Source of the DNA: Paracoccus tibetensis
Lineage (GTDB): Bacteria; Pseudomonadota; Alphaproteobacteria; Rhodobacterales; Rhodobacteraceae
Length of the DNA stretch: 64,000 bases
NCBI RefSeq assembly: GCF_900102505.1
Contig: NZ_FMVT01000005.1
Location: forward strand, 186,001 to 250,000
Direction: 5' to 3'
Made by a program: the position numbers and the translations under genes. Below the pieces are notes generated by a model. It saw only the letters and a program-made list of their open reading frames with translations. It was not told the origin of the DNA and made no database searches. How positions within the stretch are numbered: position 1 is the first letter of the stretch; each line of letters opens with the position of its first letter. Positions 1 through 9,134 of this stretch are shown in pieces.

Positions 1-188
1 CAGAAGGGCGTGTTCCATCGGACCTGCTTGCGGACGGCCGGGTGGATGCTCGTGACGATGGCGTCGATCTGGCGGCCGAGCGGCTGCTTCCAGCCGGGCA
101 TGGCGGCGAGATAGGCCTCGACCGGGGCGGGGCCGTCTCCCTTGGGGATGTAAGGGTTGGTGCTGGCGGAGTGGGTGGGTTGGGGCAT
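1..188 (-). CDS. DUF1801 domain protein (C-terminus outside window)
   Basis: The frame starts at the ATG at 188 and runs off the left edge, giving 62 visible residues. The protein contains YLAAMPGWKQPLGRQIDAI followed by HPAVRKQVRWNTPF. This is the N-terminal half of the DUF1801 (YdhG/YdeI-like) fold, whose members show a similar conserved RKxxKWNxPF motif. The molecular function of DUF1801 proteins is not settled. It lies downstream of pepA on the same strand, separated by a strong hairpin, so it is probably transcribed on its own. The family call is fairly secure; the stop and full length cannot be seen. Confidence 0.75.
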   Translation of the reverse strand, partial: MPQPTHSASTNPYIPKGDGPAPVEAYLAAMPGWKQPLGRQIDAIVTSIHPAVRKQVRWNTPF

Positions 189-281
189 GGAGAGCAGGGT
201 AGCACGGGCGGGTGCTGTGGTGGGGGTGGAGGTGCGTGCGCGCACGCCCTCTACGCGATGCCTTCCGCGATAGTCGCGACC

Positions 282-323
282 ATGGCGTCAAGCCCCGCGC
301 CGGGGCGCGGGGCTTGACGCCAT
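282..323. terminator. Perfect 20-bp inverted repeat after pepA
   Basis: Bases 282-301 are exactly complementary to 304-323, with a GG centre. The right arm reaches the first base of the pepA stop codon. There is no T-run on either side, so it may be a bidirectional or Rho-assisted terminator, or an mRNA 3'-end stabiliser for pepA (minus strand). Confidence 0.6.
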
Positions 324-1906
324 CACTTTTCCTCGAACCGGTCGCGGACGAGGCGGTCCAGGGTCATGACGCCCCAGCCGGTCGCGCCCTTCGGGGCAAG
401 GTCGGTAGCCGAGGGCGGCAGCGCCACGCCGGCGATGTCGATATGCGCCCAGGGCTGGTCCTTCTTGATGAAGCGCTGGAGGAACTGGGCCGCGGTGATC
501 GAGCCTGCCGCGCGGCCGCCGGTGTTCTTGATGTCGGCGAGGCGCGACTTGATCAGACTGTCATAGCCGGGGCCGAGGGGCAGGCGCCAAGCGCCCTCGC
601 CCTCGGATTTCGCGGCGGCGAGGATCTGGTCGGCCAGCGCGTCGTCGTTCGAGAAGACGCCGGCATTGTCATGGCCCAGCGCGATGATGACGGCGCCGGT
701 CAGCGTCGCGAGGTCGATCACCGCCTTCGGCTTGTAGGTCTCCTGCGCGTACCAGAGCACGTCGGCCAGCACGAGGCGGCCCTCGGCGTCGGTGTTGATC
801 ACCTCGATCGTGTCGCCCTTCATCGACTTCACGATGTCGCCGGGGCGCTGGGCCTTGCCGTCGGGCATGTTCTCGACCAGCCCCACGAGGCCGACCACGT
901 TGGCCTTCGCACGGCGCAGGGCGAGGGCGCGCATCACGCCCGCGACGACGCCGGCGCCGCCCATGTCCATCGTCATCTCCTCCATCCCGGCGGCGGGCTT
1001 AATCGAGATGCCGCCGGTGTCGAAGACGACGCCCTTGCCGACAAGCGCCAGCGGCGCCTCGTCGCCGCCGCCCATCCAGCGCATCACGACGACCTTGGAG
1101 GGGGATTCGCTGCCCTGCCCCACGGCCAGAAGCGCGCGCATGCCGAGGCGGGCCAACTCGTCCTCGTCCAGCACCTCGACCTCGAGCCCGATCTCCTGCA
1201 TGGCCAGCAGCCGGTCGGCGAAGTCCGAGGTGGTCAGGACGTTGGCAGGCTCGTTCACCAGGTCGCGGGTGAAGAAGACGCCCTCGGCCACGGCGGCGGC
1301 GTGGCTGGCATGGCGGGCCAGCGCCTCGGGGTCCTTGACCATCACGGTGACGCTCGCCTTGGCGCCGATCGGCGCGGAGGCGCTGTCGGGCAGGTCGTCG
1401 GCCTGCGCGTCCGCGGTGACGGCGGTCTGCGGGTCGGCATTCGCCTCGGGGATCGGGGCGCCGCCCTGGGCGGGCGCGTCGGCGGCTTCCTCGGGATGGG
1501 TCTTGTAGGCGTCGAAGTCGTAGGCGCGCAGCGCGAGGCCGAAGGCCAGCTCGCCCGCCTGCTTGTGGTTTCCGGCGTAAACCAGCGTGTGGGTCTTGCC
1601 GAGCTTGGCGCCGAGGGCGGCGCCGGCCTTGCGGGCCTCGGCCTGGCTGGCGCCCTGCGGCAGGTGGACGAGGACCAGCGCCTCGGCCTTCATGCCGGCG
1701 GGGAAGGCCAGTTCCATGACGGCGCCGGCCTTCAGCGCCTGCCCCGCCTTGGAGGCTAAAGCACGGGTGGCGGCATCGCGGGCGGTGCGCGGCAGGCCGG
1801 TGGGCAGGCGGCCCGGATCGGTCAGGACAAGGGCGACACGGCCCTCGTGCTCGGCCAGTCTGTCGGTTTGGATTTCGGTGAAGCTGATTTCGACGGGCTG
1901 CGTCAT
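323..1906 (-). CDS. pepA: Leucyl aminopeptidase (M17 family)
   Basis: A 527-residue cytosolic metalloexopeptidase that removes N-terminal residues, with preference for leucine, during peptide turnover. The C-terminal catalytic half has the M17 landmarks: GKGVVFDTGGISIKPA with the catalytic lysine and a metal aspartate, MTMDMGGAG, and the signature NTDAEGRL carrying metal ligands. The N-terminal third is the variable M17_N domain, with an alanine/proline/aspartate-rich linker near residues 150-175. The length is slightly above the usual 480-500. The start at 1906 faces lptF divergently across about 105 bp that must hold both promoters. Very secure. Confidence 0.97.
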   Translation of the reverse strand: MTQPVEISFTEIQTDRLAEHEGRVALVLTDPGRLPTGLPRTARDAATRALASKAGQALKAGAVMELAFPAGMKAEALVLVHLPQGASQAEARKAGAALGAKLGKTHTLVYAGNHKQAGELAFGLALRAYDFDAYKTHPEEAADAPAQGGAPIPEANADPQTAVTADAQADDLPDSASAPIGAKASVTVMVKDPEALARHASHAAAVAEGVFFTRDLVNEPANVLTTSDFADRLLAMQEIGLEVEVLDEDELARLGMRALLAVGQGSESPSKVVVMRWMGGGDEAPLALVGKGVVFDTGGISIKPAAGMEEMTMDMGGAGVVAGVMRALALRRAKANVVGLVGLVENMPDGKAQRPGDIVKSMKGDTIEVINTDAEGRLVLADVLWYAQETYKPKAVIDLATLTGAVIIALGHDNAGVFSNDDALADQILAAAKSEGEGAWRLPLGPGYDSLIKSRLADIKNTGGRAAGSITAAQFLQRFIKKDQPWAHIDIAGVALPPSATDLAPKGATGWGVMTLDRLVRDRFEEK

Positions 1907-2012
1907 GGACCATTCCTCGCATCTTTCCCGGCGAGCCTAGCCCCGCCTTCCGGCCTTTTCCAGAGCCGCCCTTGGCGATAAGCAGGGCACGACGCAGCCC
2001 TCAAGGCCCTTC

Positions 2013-3143
2013 ATGCCCCGGATCGACCGCTACATCCTGACCCAGCTGCTGACGCTGTTCGGCTTTTTCGCGCTGGTGCTGGTGTCGGTCTACTGGATCA
2101 ACCGCGCCGTCAGCCTGTTCGACAACCTCTTGAACGACGGCCAGACGGCGCTGGTGGTGCTGGAGTTCACGGCGCTGACCCTGCCTATCGTCATCGCGAC
2201 GGTCCTGCCGGTCGCGGCCTTCACGGCATCCGCCTACGGCACCAACCGGCTGTCGGGGGAATCCGAGCTGGTGGCGATGCAGGCGGCGGGGCTGTCGCCG
2301 TTTCGGCTGGCGCGGCCGGTCCTGGTCTTCGGGATCACGGTGGGGCTGATGGTCGCGGTGCTGGTCCACGGGCTTGTCCCGATGGCGCGGGCGCGGCTGG
2401 CCGACCGGCAGGCCGAGATCGCCGAGAACGTGACCGCGCAGTTCCTGCGGCCGGGCTCGTTCCAGTACCCGGCCTCGGGCGTCACGCTGTTCATCCGCGA
2501 CATCGCGCAGGACGGGCGGCTCCTGGACCTGTTCATCGAGGATGCGCGAAATCCGCTGAGCCGCACGATCTATTCCGCGGAAGAGGCGCTGGTGGTGCGG
2601 GCGGACACGGGGCCGGTGCTGGTCCTGCTGGAGGGGGCGGCGCAGAACCTGCGGCTGGAGGGGACCGAGCCGCGCCTGTCGGTCACGCGCTTCGCCGAGT
2701 TCTCCTATGACATCGGGGCGATGATCGGCGGGCGGTCCGAGCGGGGGCGCGATTTGCGCGACTACGGCACGCTGGACCTGCTGGACCCGGACGAGGCGCT
2801 GCTGGCCGCCACCGGGGCCAGTCCGGGCGCCGCCCGGGCCGAGGCGCATGAGCGGATCGCGCAGCCGCTTCTGTCGCCCGTGGCCGCGATGATCGGCTTT
2901 GCCATGCTGATGCTGGGCGGCTTTTCCCGCTTCGGGGTCTGGCGGCAGGTGGGCTGGGCGATCCTGGGGCTGATCCTGGTGCAGTTCCTCAGCAACGCCG
3001 CGGCGAACCAGGTGGGGCGCAATCCGGGCCTCTGGCCGCTGCTCTACGTGCCGGCGCTGGCGGGGGCGGCGCTGTCTATTCTGGTCCTGTGGCTGGCGGG
3101 CCGGCCGCGCGGGCCGCGCCGCGCGCGGGAGGCGGCGCGATGA
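2013..3143 (+). CDS. lptF: LPS export ABC transporter permease LptF
   Basis: A 376-residue inner-membrane permease of the LptB2FG complex, which extracts LPS from the inner membrane and pushes it to LptC. The N-terminus (MPRIDRYILTQLLTLFGFF) is the typical LptF/LptG start, followed by helices, a periplasmic beta-jellyroll region (about 120-265) and C-terminal helices. Overlap ATGA with lptG at 3140-3143 indicates translational coupling. It heads the lptF-lptG-lptD-surA-pdxA-rsmA series, an order common in Rhodobacteraceae. The assignment to F rather than G rests on its first position in the pair. Confidence 0.93.
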   Translation: MPRIDRYILTQLLTLFGFFALVLVSVYWINRAVSLFDNLLNDGQTALVVLEFTALTLPIVIATVLPVAAFTASAYGTNRLSGESELVAMQAAGLSPFRLARPVLVFGITVGLMVAVLVHGLVPMARARLADRQAEIAENVTAQFLRPGSFQYPASGVTLFIRDIAQDGRLLDLFIEDARNPLSRTIYSAEEALVVRADTGPVLVLLEGAAQNLRLEGTEPRLSVTRFAEFSYDIGAMIGGRSERGRDLRDYGTLDLLDPDEALLAATGASPGAARAEAHERIAQPLLSPVAAMIGFAMLMLGGFSRFGVWRQVGWAILGLILVQFLSNAAANQVGRNPGLWPLLYVPALAGAALSILVLWLAGRPRGPRRAREAAR

Positions 3144-4246
3144 TCCTGGCCCGCTACGTCGCCCGGCGCTTCCTTCGCAGCTTCCTGCTGATCGCGGGCG
3201 TCTTCCTGATGATCCTGTTCCTCATCGACATGATCGAGATGATCCGCCGCTTCGCCGCCCGCGACATCGGCCTTTCGGGCGCGGCGACGCTGGCCGGGCT
3301 GAACGTCGCCGGCAGCTTCTACGCCATCCTGCCGCTGATCACGGTCCTGTCGGGCATCGCGCTGTTTCTCGGGCTTGCCCGCAGCTCGGAGATGGTGGCG
3401 ATCCGCGCCTCGGGCCGCTCGGCCATCAAGGTCATCGCGGCGCCGGCCGTGACGGCGGCGCTGGTCGGCGTGCTGGCCGTCGCGCTGCTCAACCCCTTGG
3501 TGGCCGCGACCGGGCAGATCTTCGACGACCGCGTCTCCGAGATCGACCGCGCCGGGCGGCAGACCGTCAGCGTCGGCGACAGCGTCGTCTGGCTGCGCCA
3601 GGCGGTGCTGGAGGACGGGCGTGAATCCGGGCAGATTGTCATCCGCGCCCGCCGCACCTCGCCCGATGCCACCACGCTCTACGACGCCAGCTTCCTGATC
3701 TTCGAGGGCGCCGGCCCGGTCCGCCGCATCGAGGCCCGCGAGGCGCGGCTGGAGCCGGGGCGCTGGCAGCTGAGCGAGGTGCGCGACTACCCGCTGGACG
3801 CGCCGAACCCGCAGGCCGAGATGATGCGGCACGAGACGCTGCGCCTCGCCTCGGACCTGACGGCGCAGCGCATCCGCGAGGGCTTCGGCCGCCCCGAGGC
3901 GGTGCCGGTCTGGCAGCTGCCCGAGTTCATCGCCGGGCTGGAGCGGGCGGGCTTCTCGGCCGCGCGCCACCGGGTCTGGCTGCAGACCGAACTGGCGCGG
4001 CCCTTCCTGATGGCGGCGATGATCGTCATCGCGGCGGCCTTCACCATGCAGCACGTGCGCGGCCGCAACACCGGCGGCGCGGTGCTTCTGGCCTTCGGCG
4101 CGGGGATCGCGCTGTTCTTCCTGCGCAACCTGGCGCAGGTTCTGGGGGACAACGGTCAGATCACGCCCCTGATGGCCGGCTGGACGCCGCCCCTGGTGGG
4201 GGCGCTTCTGGCCTTCGCGCTGATCCTGAAACGGGAGGACGGATGA
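3140..4246 (+). CDS. lptG: LPS export ABC transporter permease LptG
   Basis: A 368-residue partner permease of LptF in the LPS export complex. I chose the ATG at 3140 because it overlaps the lptF stop (ATGA) and gives the canonical N-terminus ILARYVARRFLRSF. Upstream in-frame codons would add a Gly/Ala/Arg-rich stretch antisense-like to lptF. There are six expected membrane segments split by a periplasmic domain at about 125-270, which includes the VWLRQAV region typical of LptG. It ends in another ATGA overlap with lptD, so export permeases and outer-membrane translocon are co-translated. Confidence 0.94.
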   Translation: MILARYVARRFLRSFLLIAGVFLMILFLIDMIEMIRRFAARDIGLSGAATLAGLNVAGSFYAILPLITVLSGIALFLGLARSSEMVAIRASGRSAIKVIAAPAVTAALVGVLAVALLNPLVAATGQIFDDRVSEIDRAGRQTVSVGDSVVWLRQAVLEDGRESGQIVIRARRTSPDATTLYDASFLIFEGAGPVRRIEAREARLEPGRWQLSEVRDYPLDAPNPQAEMMRHETLRLASDLTAQRIREGFGRPEAVPVWQLPEFIAGLERAGFSAARHRVWLQTELARPFLMAAMIVIAAAFTMQHVRGRNTGGAVLLAFGAGIALFFLRNLAQVLGDNGQITPLMAGWTPPLVGALLAFALILKREDG

Positions 4247-6753
4247 GCATGGCCCCAAGACCCGCAGCGCCGCCGAGGCGGGCGAAGGCGGCGGCGAGGG
4301 AGGCGGCGGCGGTCTCGGCGCTGCTGGCCGCGCTCAGCGCGACCGGCCCCGCGGCCGCGCAGGACCTGTTCGGCACCGGCAGCGCGCGGCCCGTCACCGA
4401 CCTGACCGGCGCCCCCCTCAGCGGCGCGCCGCTGCCCGGCACTTCGGTGACGCAGGGCAGCGGCGCGGCCCTCGCGCCGACGGCGCCGCAGCTCGGCTCG
4501 GCCCCGCTCGGGGACGGCACGCCGGCCCAAGCCGATCCCGCCACGGCCGCGCCGGATGCGCGCGTGACCCTGCCCACCGCCGGCACGCCGGATCGGGGCG
4601 GGGCGGCCACGGTGCTGGCCGACAACGTCTCGCTGCAAGAAGACCGCACCCTGATCGCCGCCGGCGGCGTCGTCGTCTGGTACCAGGGCACGCGGCTTGT
4701 CGCCTCGCGCATCCTGGTGGACGGCGCGAGCGGCGCGCTGACCATCGAGGGGCCGATCCACCTGTCGCGCCCAGGCGCGGCGGCGGGTGCCGGGGCTGGC
4801 GCAGATGCCGGCGCCGGCCCGGACCCCGAGGCGATCCTGATCGCCGAGGCGGCGCAGCTCGACCGCGAGCTTCAGGACGGCATCATCCGCGGCGCCCGCA
4901 TGGTCATCGCGCGCGAGTTGCAGCTGGCCGCGACCGAGGCCACGCGCAGCGGCGGCGGGCGCATCACGCAGCTGCGCAACGTCGTCGCCTCGTCCTGCCA
5001 GATCTGCGCCAGCGATCCCTCGCCCCTGTGGGAGATCCGCGCCCGCTCGATCACCCATGACGCCGAGACGCGGCTGATCGCCTTCGAACGCCCGCAATTG
5101 CGCGCCTTCGGCATCCCCGTCGCCGCCGCACCCTTCACGATCACCGCGCCGGACCCGACCGTCTCGCGCGCCAGCGGCTTCCTGCGGCCCAGTATCCGCA
5201 CGACCTCGGGCCTCGGCTTCGGGATCAAGGTGCCGTATTTCCAGACGCTCGGCGATCATGCCGACCTGACCATCACGCCCTACCTGTCGCTGGACCGGAC
5301 CCGCACGCTGGAGCTGCGCTACCGCCACGCCTTCACGAACGGCGCGACCGAGTGGCACGGCGCGATCAGCCGCGACGACCTGCGCCCCGGCGAGACGCGC
5401 GGCTACGTCTTCGGCACCGCGCGCGTCGATCTGCCGCGCGACTACCGGCTCGGGGTGCAGGTGCAGGCGGCCTCGGACCGGGCCTATCTGCTGGATTACG
5501 GCATCAGCGACGCCGACCGCCTGTGGAGCGGCGTGACGCTGGAGCGCGTGCGGCCCGACAAGCTGTTCTGGGGCCGGGCGGGCAACTACCATTCGCTGCG
5601 CGAGGACGAGGACAACGCGACCTCGCCCGCACAGGTGGCCGACGTCCTCTGGCAGCGGCGGATGCGCCCGGCGCTGATCGGCGGCGAGGCGCTGCTGGAA
5701 TGGTCGGTCCATGCCCATCGCCGCCCCTCGAACCTGCGGGCCGGCGCGGACGTGCTGATCGGGCCGCTGGACGACTATCCGGCCGGGCGCGACGTCGCGC
5801 GCGCCTCGGTCGGCCTCGACTGGCGGCGCAGCGAGATCCTGCCGGGCGGCGTGGTCGCCGCGGGGCTGGCCGGGCTCGACGCCGACATCTATCGCATCCT
5901 GCAGGACGACCGCTTCGACAGCGTGGTCGGCCGCCTCGACCCGATGATCGGCGCCGAACTGCGCTGGCCGCTGGCCACGGTACAGGCCGGCGCGACGCAC
6001 ATGGTCGAGCCGGTGCTGCAGGTCCTCTACTCGCCGCCGGGCCGGGACGACGAGATCCCGAACGAGGACAGCCGCCTGATCGAGTTCGACGAAGGGAACC
6101 TCTTTTCCGACAACCGCTTTCCGGGCTGGGACGCGCGCGAGACGGGGCTCAGGGCCAATCTGGGCGTGACCTGGACGCGGCTCGACCCGACCGGCTGGTC
6201 GCTTGGGCTGACCGGTGGGCGGGTGCTGCGGGCCCGCGACCCCGACGGGTTCTCGGCCGCGGCGCCGCTGGCGGGAAGTGCCTCGGACTGGCTGCTCGCG
6301 GCGCATTACGACAGCGGCACCGGGCTCGCCGTCGCCAACCGCGCGCTGTTCGGCGACGACCTTGCCGTCTCGCGCAACGAGCTGCGGCTCGGCTGGCTCA
6401 GGCCGGACCTGCAGATCTCGGCCGGGCATCTGTGGATCGACAGCGACGAGTTCGAGGGCCGCGAGGCCGACACGAGCGAGCTGGCCGCCACCGTCGGCTG
6501 GCAGATCGCGGACGGCTGGTGGGGCACGGCCGAGACGCGCTACGACTTCACCGCGGACCGCGCGCAGCGGGCGCGGCTGCAGGTGGCCTATCGCAACGAA
6601 TGCGTGACCCTCGAGACGGGCATCTCGCGCCGCTTCACCAGTTCCGATACGGTGCGGCCGGAAACCAGCCTCGACCTGTCGGTCCGCCTCGGCGGCTTCG
6701 GCCGGCAGGAGGCGGGACCGGGCACGGTGGCGCGGCGAAGCTGCATGCGCTAG
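4243..6753 (+). CDS. lptD: LPS-assembly outer-membrane protein LptD
   Basis: An 836-residue outer-membrane translocon that inserts LPS into the outer leaflet with LptE. It has an N-terminal signal-like segment ending in AAAQD (about residue 40), a low-complexity Ala/Pro/Gly stretch to about 120, then an LptA/OstA-like jellyroll (ADNVSLQEDRTLIAAGGVV). The large C-terminal beta-barrel includes PYLSLDRTRTLELRYRHAF and ends in a typical SVRLGGFG segment plus a short tail. A Cys-x2-Cys pair (SSCQIC) sits near residue 255 and a further Cys (NECVTL) near the end, candidates for LptD disulphides. The start overlaps lptG by ATGA. Confidence 0.95.
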   Translation: MSMAPRPAAPPRRAKAAAREAAAVSALLAALSATGPAAAQDLFGTGSARPVTDLTGAPLSGAPLPGTSVTQGSGAALAPTAPQLGSAPLGDGTPAQADPATAAPDARVTLPTAGTPDRGGAATVLADNVSLQEDRTLIAAGGVVVWYQGTRLVASRILVDGASGALTIEGPIHLSRPGAAAGAGAGADAGAGPDPEAILIAEAAQLDRELQDGIIRGARMVIARELQLAATEATRSGGGRITQLRNVVASSCQICASDPSPLWEIRARSITHDAETRLIAFERPQLRAFGIPVAAAPFTITAPDPTVSRASGFLRPSIRTTSGLGFGIKVPYFQTLGDHADLTITPYLSLDRTRTLELRYRHAFTNGATEWHGAISRDDLRPGETRGYVFGTARVDLPRDYRLGVQVQAASDRAYLLDYGISDADRLWSGVTLERVRPDKLFWGRAGNYHSLREDEDNATSPAQVADVLWQRRMRPALIGGEALLEWSVHAHRRPSNLRAGADVLIGPLDDYPAGRDVARASVGLDWRRSEILPGGVVAAGLAGLDADIYRILQDDRFDSVVGRLDPMIGAELRWPLATVQAGATHMVEPVLQVLYSPPGRDDEIPNEDSRLIEFDEGNLFSDNRFPGWDARETGLRANLGVTWTRLDPTGWSLGLTGGRVLRARDPDGFSAAAPLAGSASDWLLAAHYDSGTGLAVANRALFGDDLAVSRNELRLGWLRPDLQISAGHLWIDSDEFEGREADTSELAATVGWQIADGWWGTAETRYDFTADRAQRARLQVAYRNECVTLETGISRRFTSSDTVRPETSLDLSVRLGGFGRQEAGPGTVARRSCMR

Positions 6754-6784
6754 GGTCTGGGCAACAAGGTCAAGAGGGCAGCAG

Positions 6785-8059
6785 ATGCGGCACATCCTAT
6801 CGGGTCTGGTTCTGGCGACGGCGCTCGGGCTCTCGGTCCCCGCCCCGGCCGCGGCGCAGAACCTGTTCGCGCCGGTGGTCTACGTCAACGACAGCGTGGT
6901 CACCCGCTACGAGGTCGACCAGCGGATGCGCTTCATGCAGCTGATCGGCGCACCCGGGACCGACGCCCGCGCCGCCGAGGACGCGCTGATCGACGATCGC
7001 CTGCGCGTGCAGGCCGCCCGCCAGATCGGCGTCGAGATCACCCCCGAGGGGCTGCAGGCCGGGATGGAGGAATTCGCCGGCCGCGCGGGCCTCGACGCCG
7101 CCAGCTTCATCGCCCGGCTCGAGGCGCAGGGGATCGAGCGCGGCGTCTTCCGCGACTTCATCGAGGCCGGCACCGTCTGGCGCGAGGTGGTGCGCGCGCG
7201 CGTGCTGCCGCAGGTGAACGTCCCCGATGCCGAGGTCGAGCAGGAGCTGCGCCGCGTCATCGAGACCCCGATCATCGACCGCGTCGCCCTGTCCGAGATC
7301 ATCATCCCCGCCCCTCCGGGCCAGGAGGCGCAGGCCCTGGCCCTGGCCGAGCAGATCGTGGCCGGCGCCACCTCCGAGGCGGCCTTCGCCGCTGCCGCGC
7401 GGCAGTATTCGGCCGTCCCCTCGGCGCAGGCGGGCGGGCGGCTGGAAACGGTCGCGCTGGACAACCTGCCGCCCTCGCTGCGCCCGATCATCACCGCGCT
7501 GCAGCCGGGCCAGGCGACGCAGCCCCTGACGGTCGAGGGGGCGGTGGTGATCTTCTTCCTGCGCGACGCCCAAGGCACGCTGCGCCCCGGCGCGCGCGAG
7601 CAGCAACTCGAATGGCTGAGCCTGCGCCTCGCCTCGGCCGCCGAGGCCGCCCGGCTCGTCCAGGTGGTGCGCAACTGCGACGACCTCTACGTGCAGGCCG
7701 GCGAGGCCGCCCCGCAGGTCCGCCGCCAAAGCGCGACCCAGGGCGTCATCCCGACGCTGGTGGGCGCGCGCCTCGCCTCGCTCGACCCGGACGAGGCCGG
7801 GGTGATCCCCGCGCCGGACGGCACGGCCGAGCTGGTGATGCTCTGCTCGCGCCAGCCGGCGCTGGCGGCGCAGCCGTCCGAGGATGCGCTGGTGCTGGAC
7901 GAGGGCGAGCTGGAAGGCACGGCCGAGGAGGCGCCGGTCGCCGGCGATCTGCCGGGCCGCGGGCAGGTCCGCGACCAGCTCTTCAACCGCAAGATCAACA
8001 CGGCGGCGGACAACCTGCTGGCCGACCTGCGCGCCAATGCCGTCATCCGCCGGCCCTGA
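6785..8059 (+). CDS. surA: Periplasmic chaperone / peptidyl-prolyl isomerase SurA
   Basis: A 424-residue periplasmic chaperone for outer-membrane beta-barrels, LptD being a classic client, which fits its position directly after lptD. A signal peptide (about residues 1-24, ending APAAAQ) is followed by the SurA_N domain (VVYVNDSVVTRYEVDQRM, with DDRLRVQAA). One parvulin-like rotamase domain lies at about 165-265 (LSEIIIPA ... GGRLE ... LPPSLRPII). The C-terminal part is degenerate relative to E. coli SurA. It starts 32 bp after lptD with RBS-like AGAGGGCAG and is probably in the same operon. An acidic segment lies near residue 370. Confidence 0.92.
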   Translation: MRHILSGLVLATALGLSVPAPAAAQNLFAPVVYVNDSVVTRYEVDQRMRFMQLIGAPGTDARAAEDALIDDRLRVQAARQIGVEITPEGLQAGMEEFAGRAGLDAASFIARLEAQGIERGVFRDFIEAGTVWREVVRARVLPQVNVPDAEVEQELRRVIETPIIDRVALSEIIIPAPPGQEAQALALAEQIVAGATSEAAFAAAARQYSAVPSAQAGGRLETVALDNLPPSLRPIITALQPGQATQPLTVEGAVVIFFLRDAQGTLRPGAREQQLEWLSLRLASAAEAARLVQVVRNCDDLYVQAGEAAPQVRRQSATQGVIPTLVGARLASLDPDEAGVIPAPDGTAELVMLCSRQPALAAQPSEDALVLDEGELEGTAEEAPVAGDLPGRGQVRDQLFNRKINTAADNLLADLRANAVIRRP

Positions 8060-8063
8060 TCCG

Positions 8064-9134
8064 GTGGCGCGCATCCTCCTGACCTGCGGCGAGCCCGCCG
8101 GCATCGGCCCGGAACTCGCCCCCCTCGCGCTGGCCGCGGGTGTGGACTTCGCCTTCCTCGGCGATCCCCGCCACCTGCCCGGCAGCTGCGCCGTCACCGA
8201 GATCGCCGTCCCTGGCGATCCCGTCCCGCCCGGCCACCTGCCGGTGATCCGCCACGACTTCCCCGCCCCGCGCGTGCCGGGCCGTCCCGACCCGGCCAAC
8301 GCGCAGGCCGTGATCGACGTGATCGCCCGCGCCGTCCGGCTGGTCATGGCCGGCGAGGCGGCGGCGCTGACCACCCTGCCGATCAGCAAGCAGGCCCTGC
8401 AGGAGGGCGCGGGCTTTCCCTTTCCCGGCCATACCGAATACCTCGCCCATCTCGCCGGCGACGTGCCCGTGGCGATGATGCTCGCCTCGACCACGGTGAC
8501 GCCCCCCTGCCGCACCGTGCCCGCGACGATCCACATCCCGCTTCAGGACGTCCCCGCCGCCCTGACCGAGGGCGCGCTGGAACAGGCCATTCGCCTTACC
8601 CATGCCGCCCTCATCCGCGACTTCGGCATCCCCGCCCCCCGCATCGCGGTCGCCGGCCTCAACCCCCATGCCGGCGAAGGCGGCCGCATGGGCGATCAGG
8701 AAACCGCGATGATCGCCCCCCTCCTAGACCGCCTGCGCGCCGAGGGCCTCCACGTCGCCGGTCCCCTTCCCGCCGACACCATGTTCCACGCCCCCGCCCG
8801 CGCCGGCTACGACGCCGCCGTCTGCGCCTATCACGACCAGGCGCTGATCCCGATCAAGACGCTGGACTTCGCGGGCGGGGTGAACGTCACGCTCGGCCTG
8901 CCGTTCATCCGCACGTCGCCCGACCACGGCACCGCCTTCGACATCGCCGGCAAGAACCTCGCCGACCCCTCCTCGACCATCGCCGCCCTCAAGATGGCCG
9001 CCGAGATGGCGCGCCACCGCCCCCTTCTTCGTTGCGAACATATCCCGGGGGGGCGGCCGCTGGTGCGCCACTGGTCCGAGGACCAGCGGACGCCGGGGGG
9101 CAGCGCCCCCCGGCCATCGCGGGACGCAACATGA
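8064..9134 (+). CDS. pdxA: 4-hydroxythreonine-4-phosphate dehydrogenase
   Basis: NAD-dependent dehydrogenase of the DXP-dependent vitamin B6 pathway, acting before PdxJ. I start it at the GTG at 8064, four bases after surA, giving [16 protein letters not shown], the canonical PdxA N-terminus. Family motifs include [31 protein letters not shown] and [16 protein letters not shown]. The normal family end falls near [14 protein letters not shown] (about residue 320). The last roughly 36 residues (total 356) are encoded by an intergenic repeat element at 9024-9130 and have no family counterpart. The stop overlaps the rsmA ATG. Function is secure; the tail is odd. Confidence 0.94.
   Translation: MARILLTCGEPAGIGPELAPLALAAGVDFAFLGDPRHLPGSCAVTEIAVPGDPVPPGHLPVIRHDFPAPRVPGRPDPANAQAVIDVIARAVRLVMAGEAAALTTLPISKQALQEGAGFPFPGHTEYLAHLAGDVPVAMMLASTTVTPPCRTVPATIHIPLQDVPAALTEGALEQAIRLTHAALIRDFGIPAPRIAVAGLNPHAGEGGRMGDQETAMIAPLLDRLRAEGLHVAGPLPADTMFHAPARAGYDAAVCAYHDQALIPIKTLDFAGGVNVTLGLPFIRTSPDHGTAFDIAGKNLADPSSTIAALKMAAEMARHRPLLRCEHIPGGRPLVRHWSEDQRTPGGSAPRPSRDAT
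9024..9130 (-). repeat. Composite intergenic repeat, copy 1 (inside pdxA 3' end)
   Basis: On the minus strand the tail reads GGGATATGTTCGCAACGAAG then AAG (9024-9046). It is preceded by a C-run, a CTGGTCC/GGACCAG hairpin, the block GGGGGGCGCTGCCCCCCG and finally GTTGCGTCCCGCG (9118-9130). The same modules recur at 14222, 18941, 23234, 36212 and 42719. It occupies exactly the space between the natural pdxA end and the rsmA start. Confidence 0.75.

Noticed and set aside
4156..6795. Very long open frame antisense to lptD (about 880 codons), and a similar one of over 1100 codons antisense to valS (39336-42695)
   Set aside because: Products are Arg/Gly/His/Gln-rich with no family pattern; long antisense frames are expected from codon bias in GC-rich genes.
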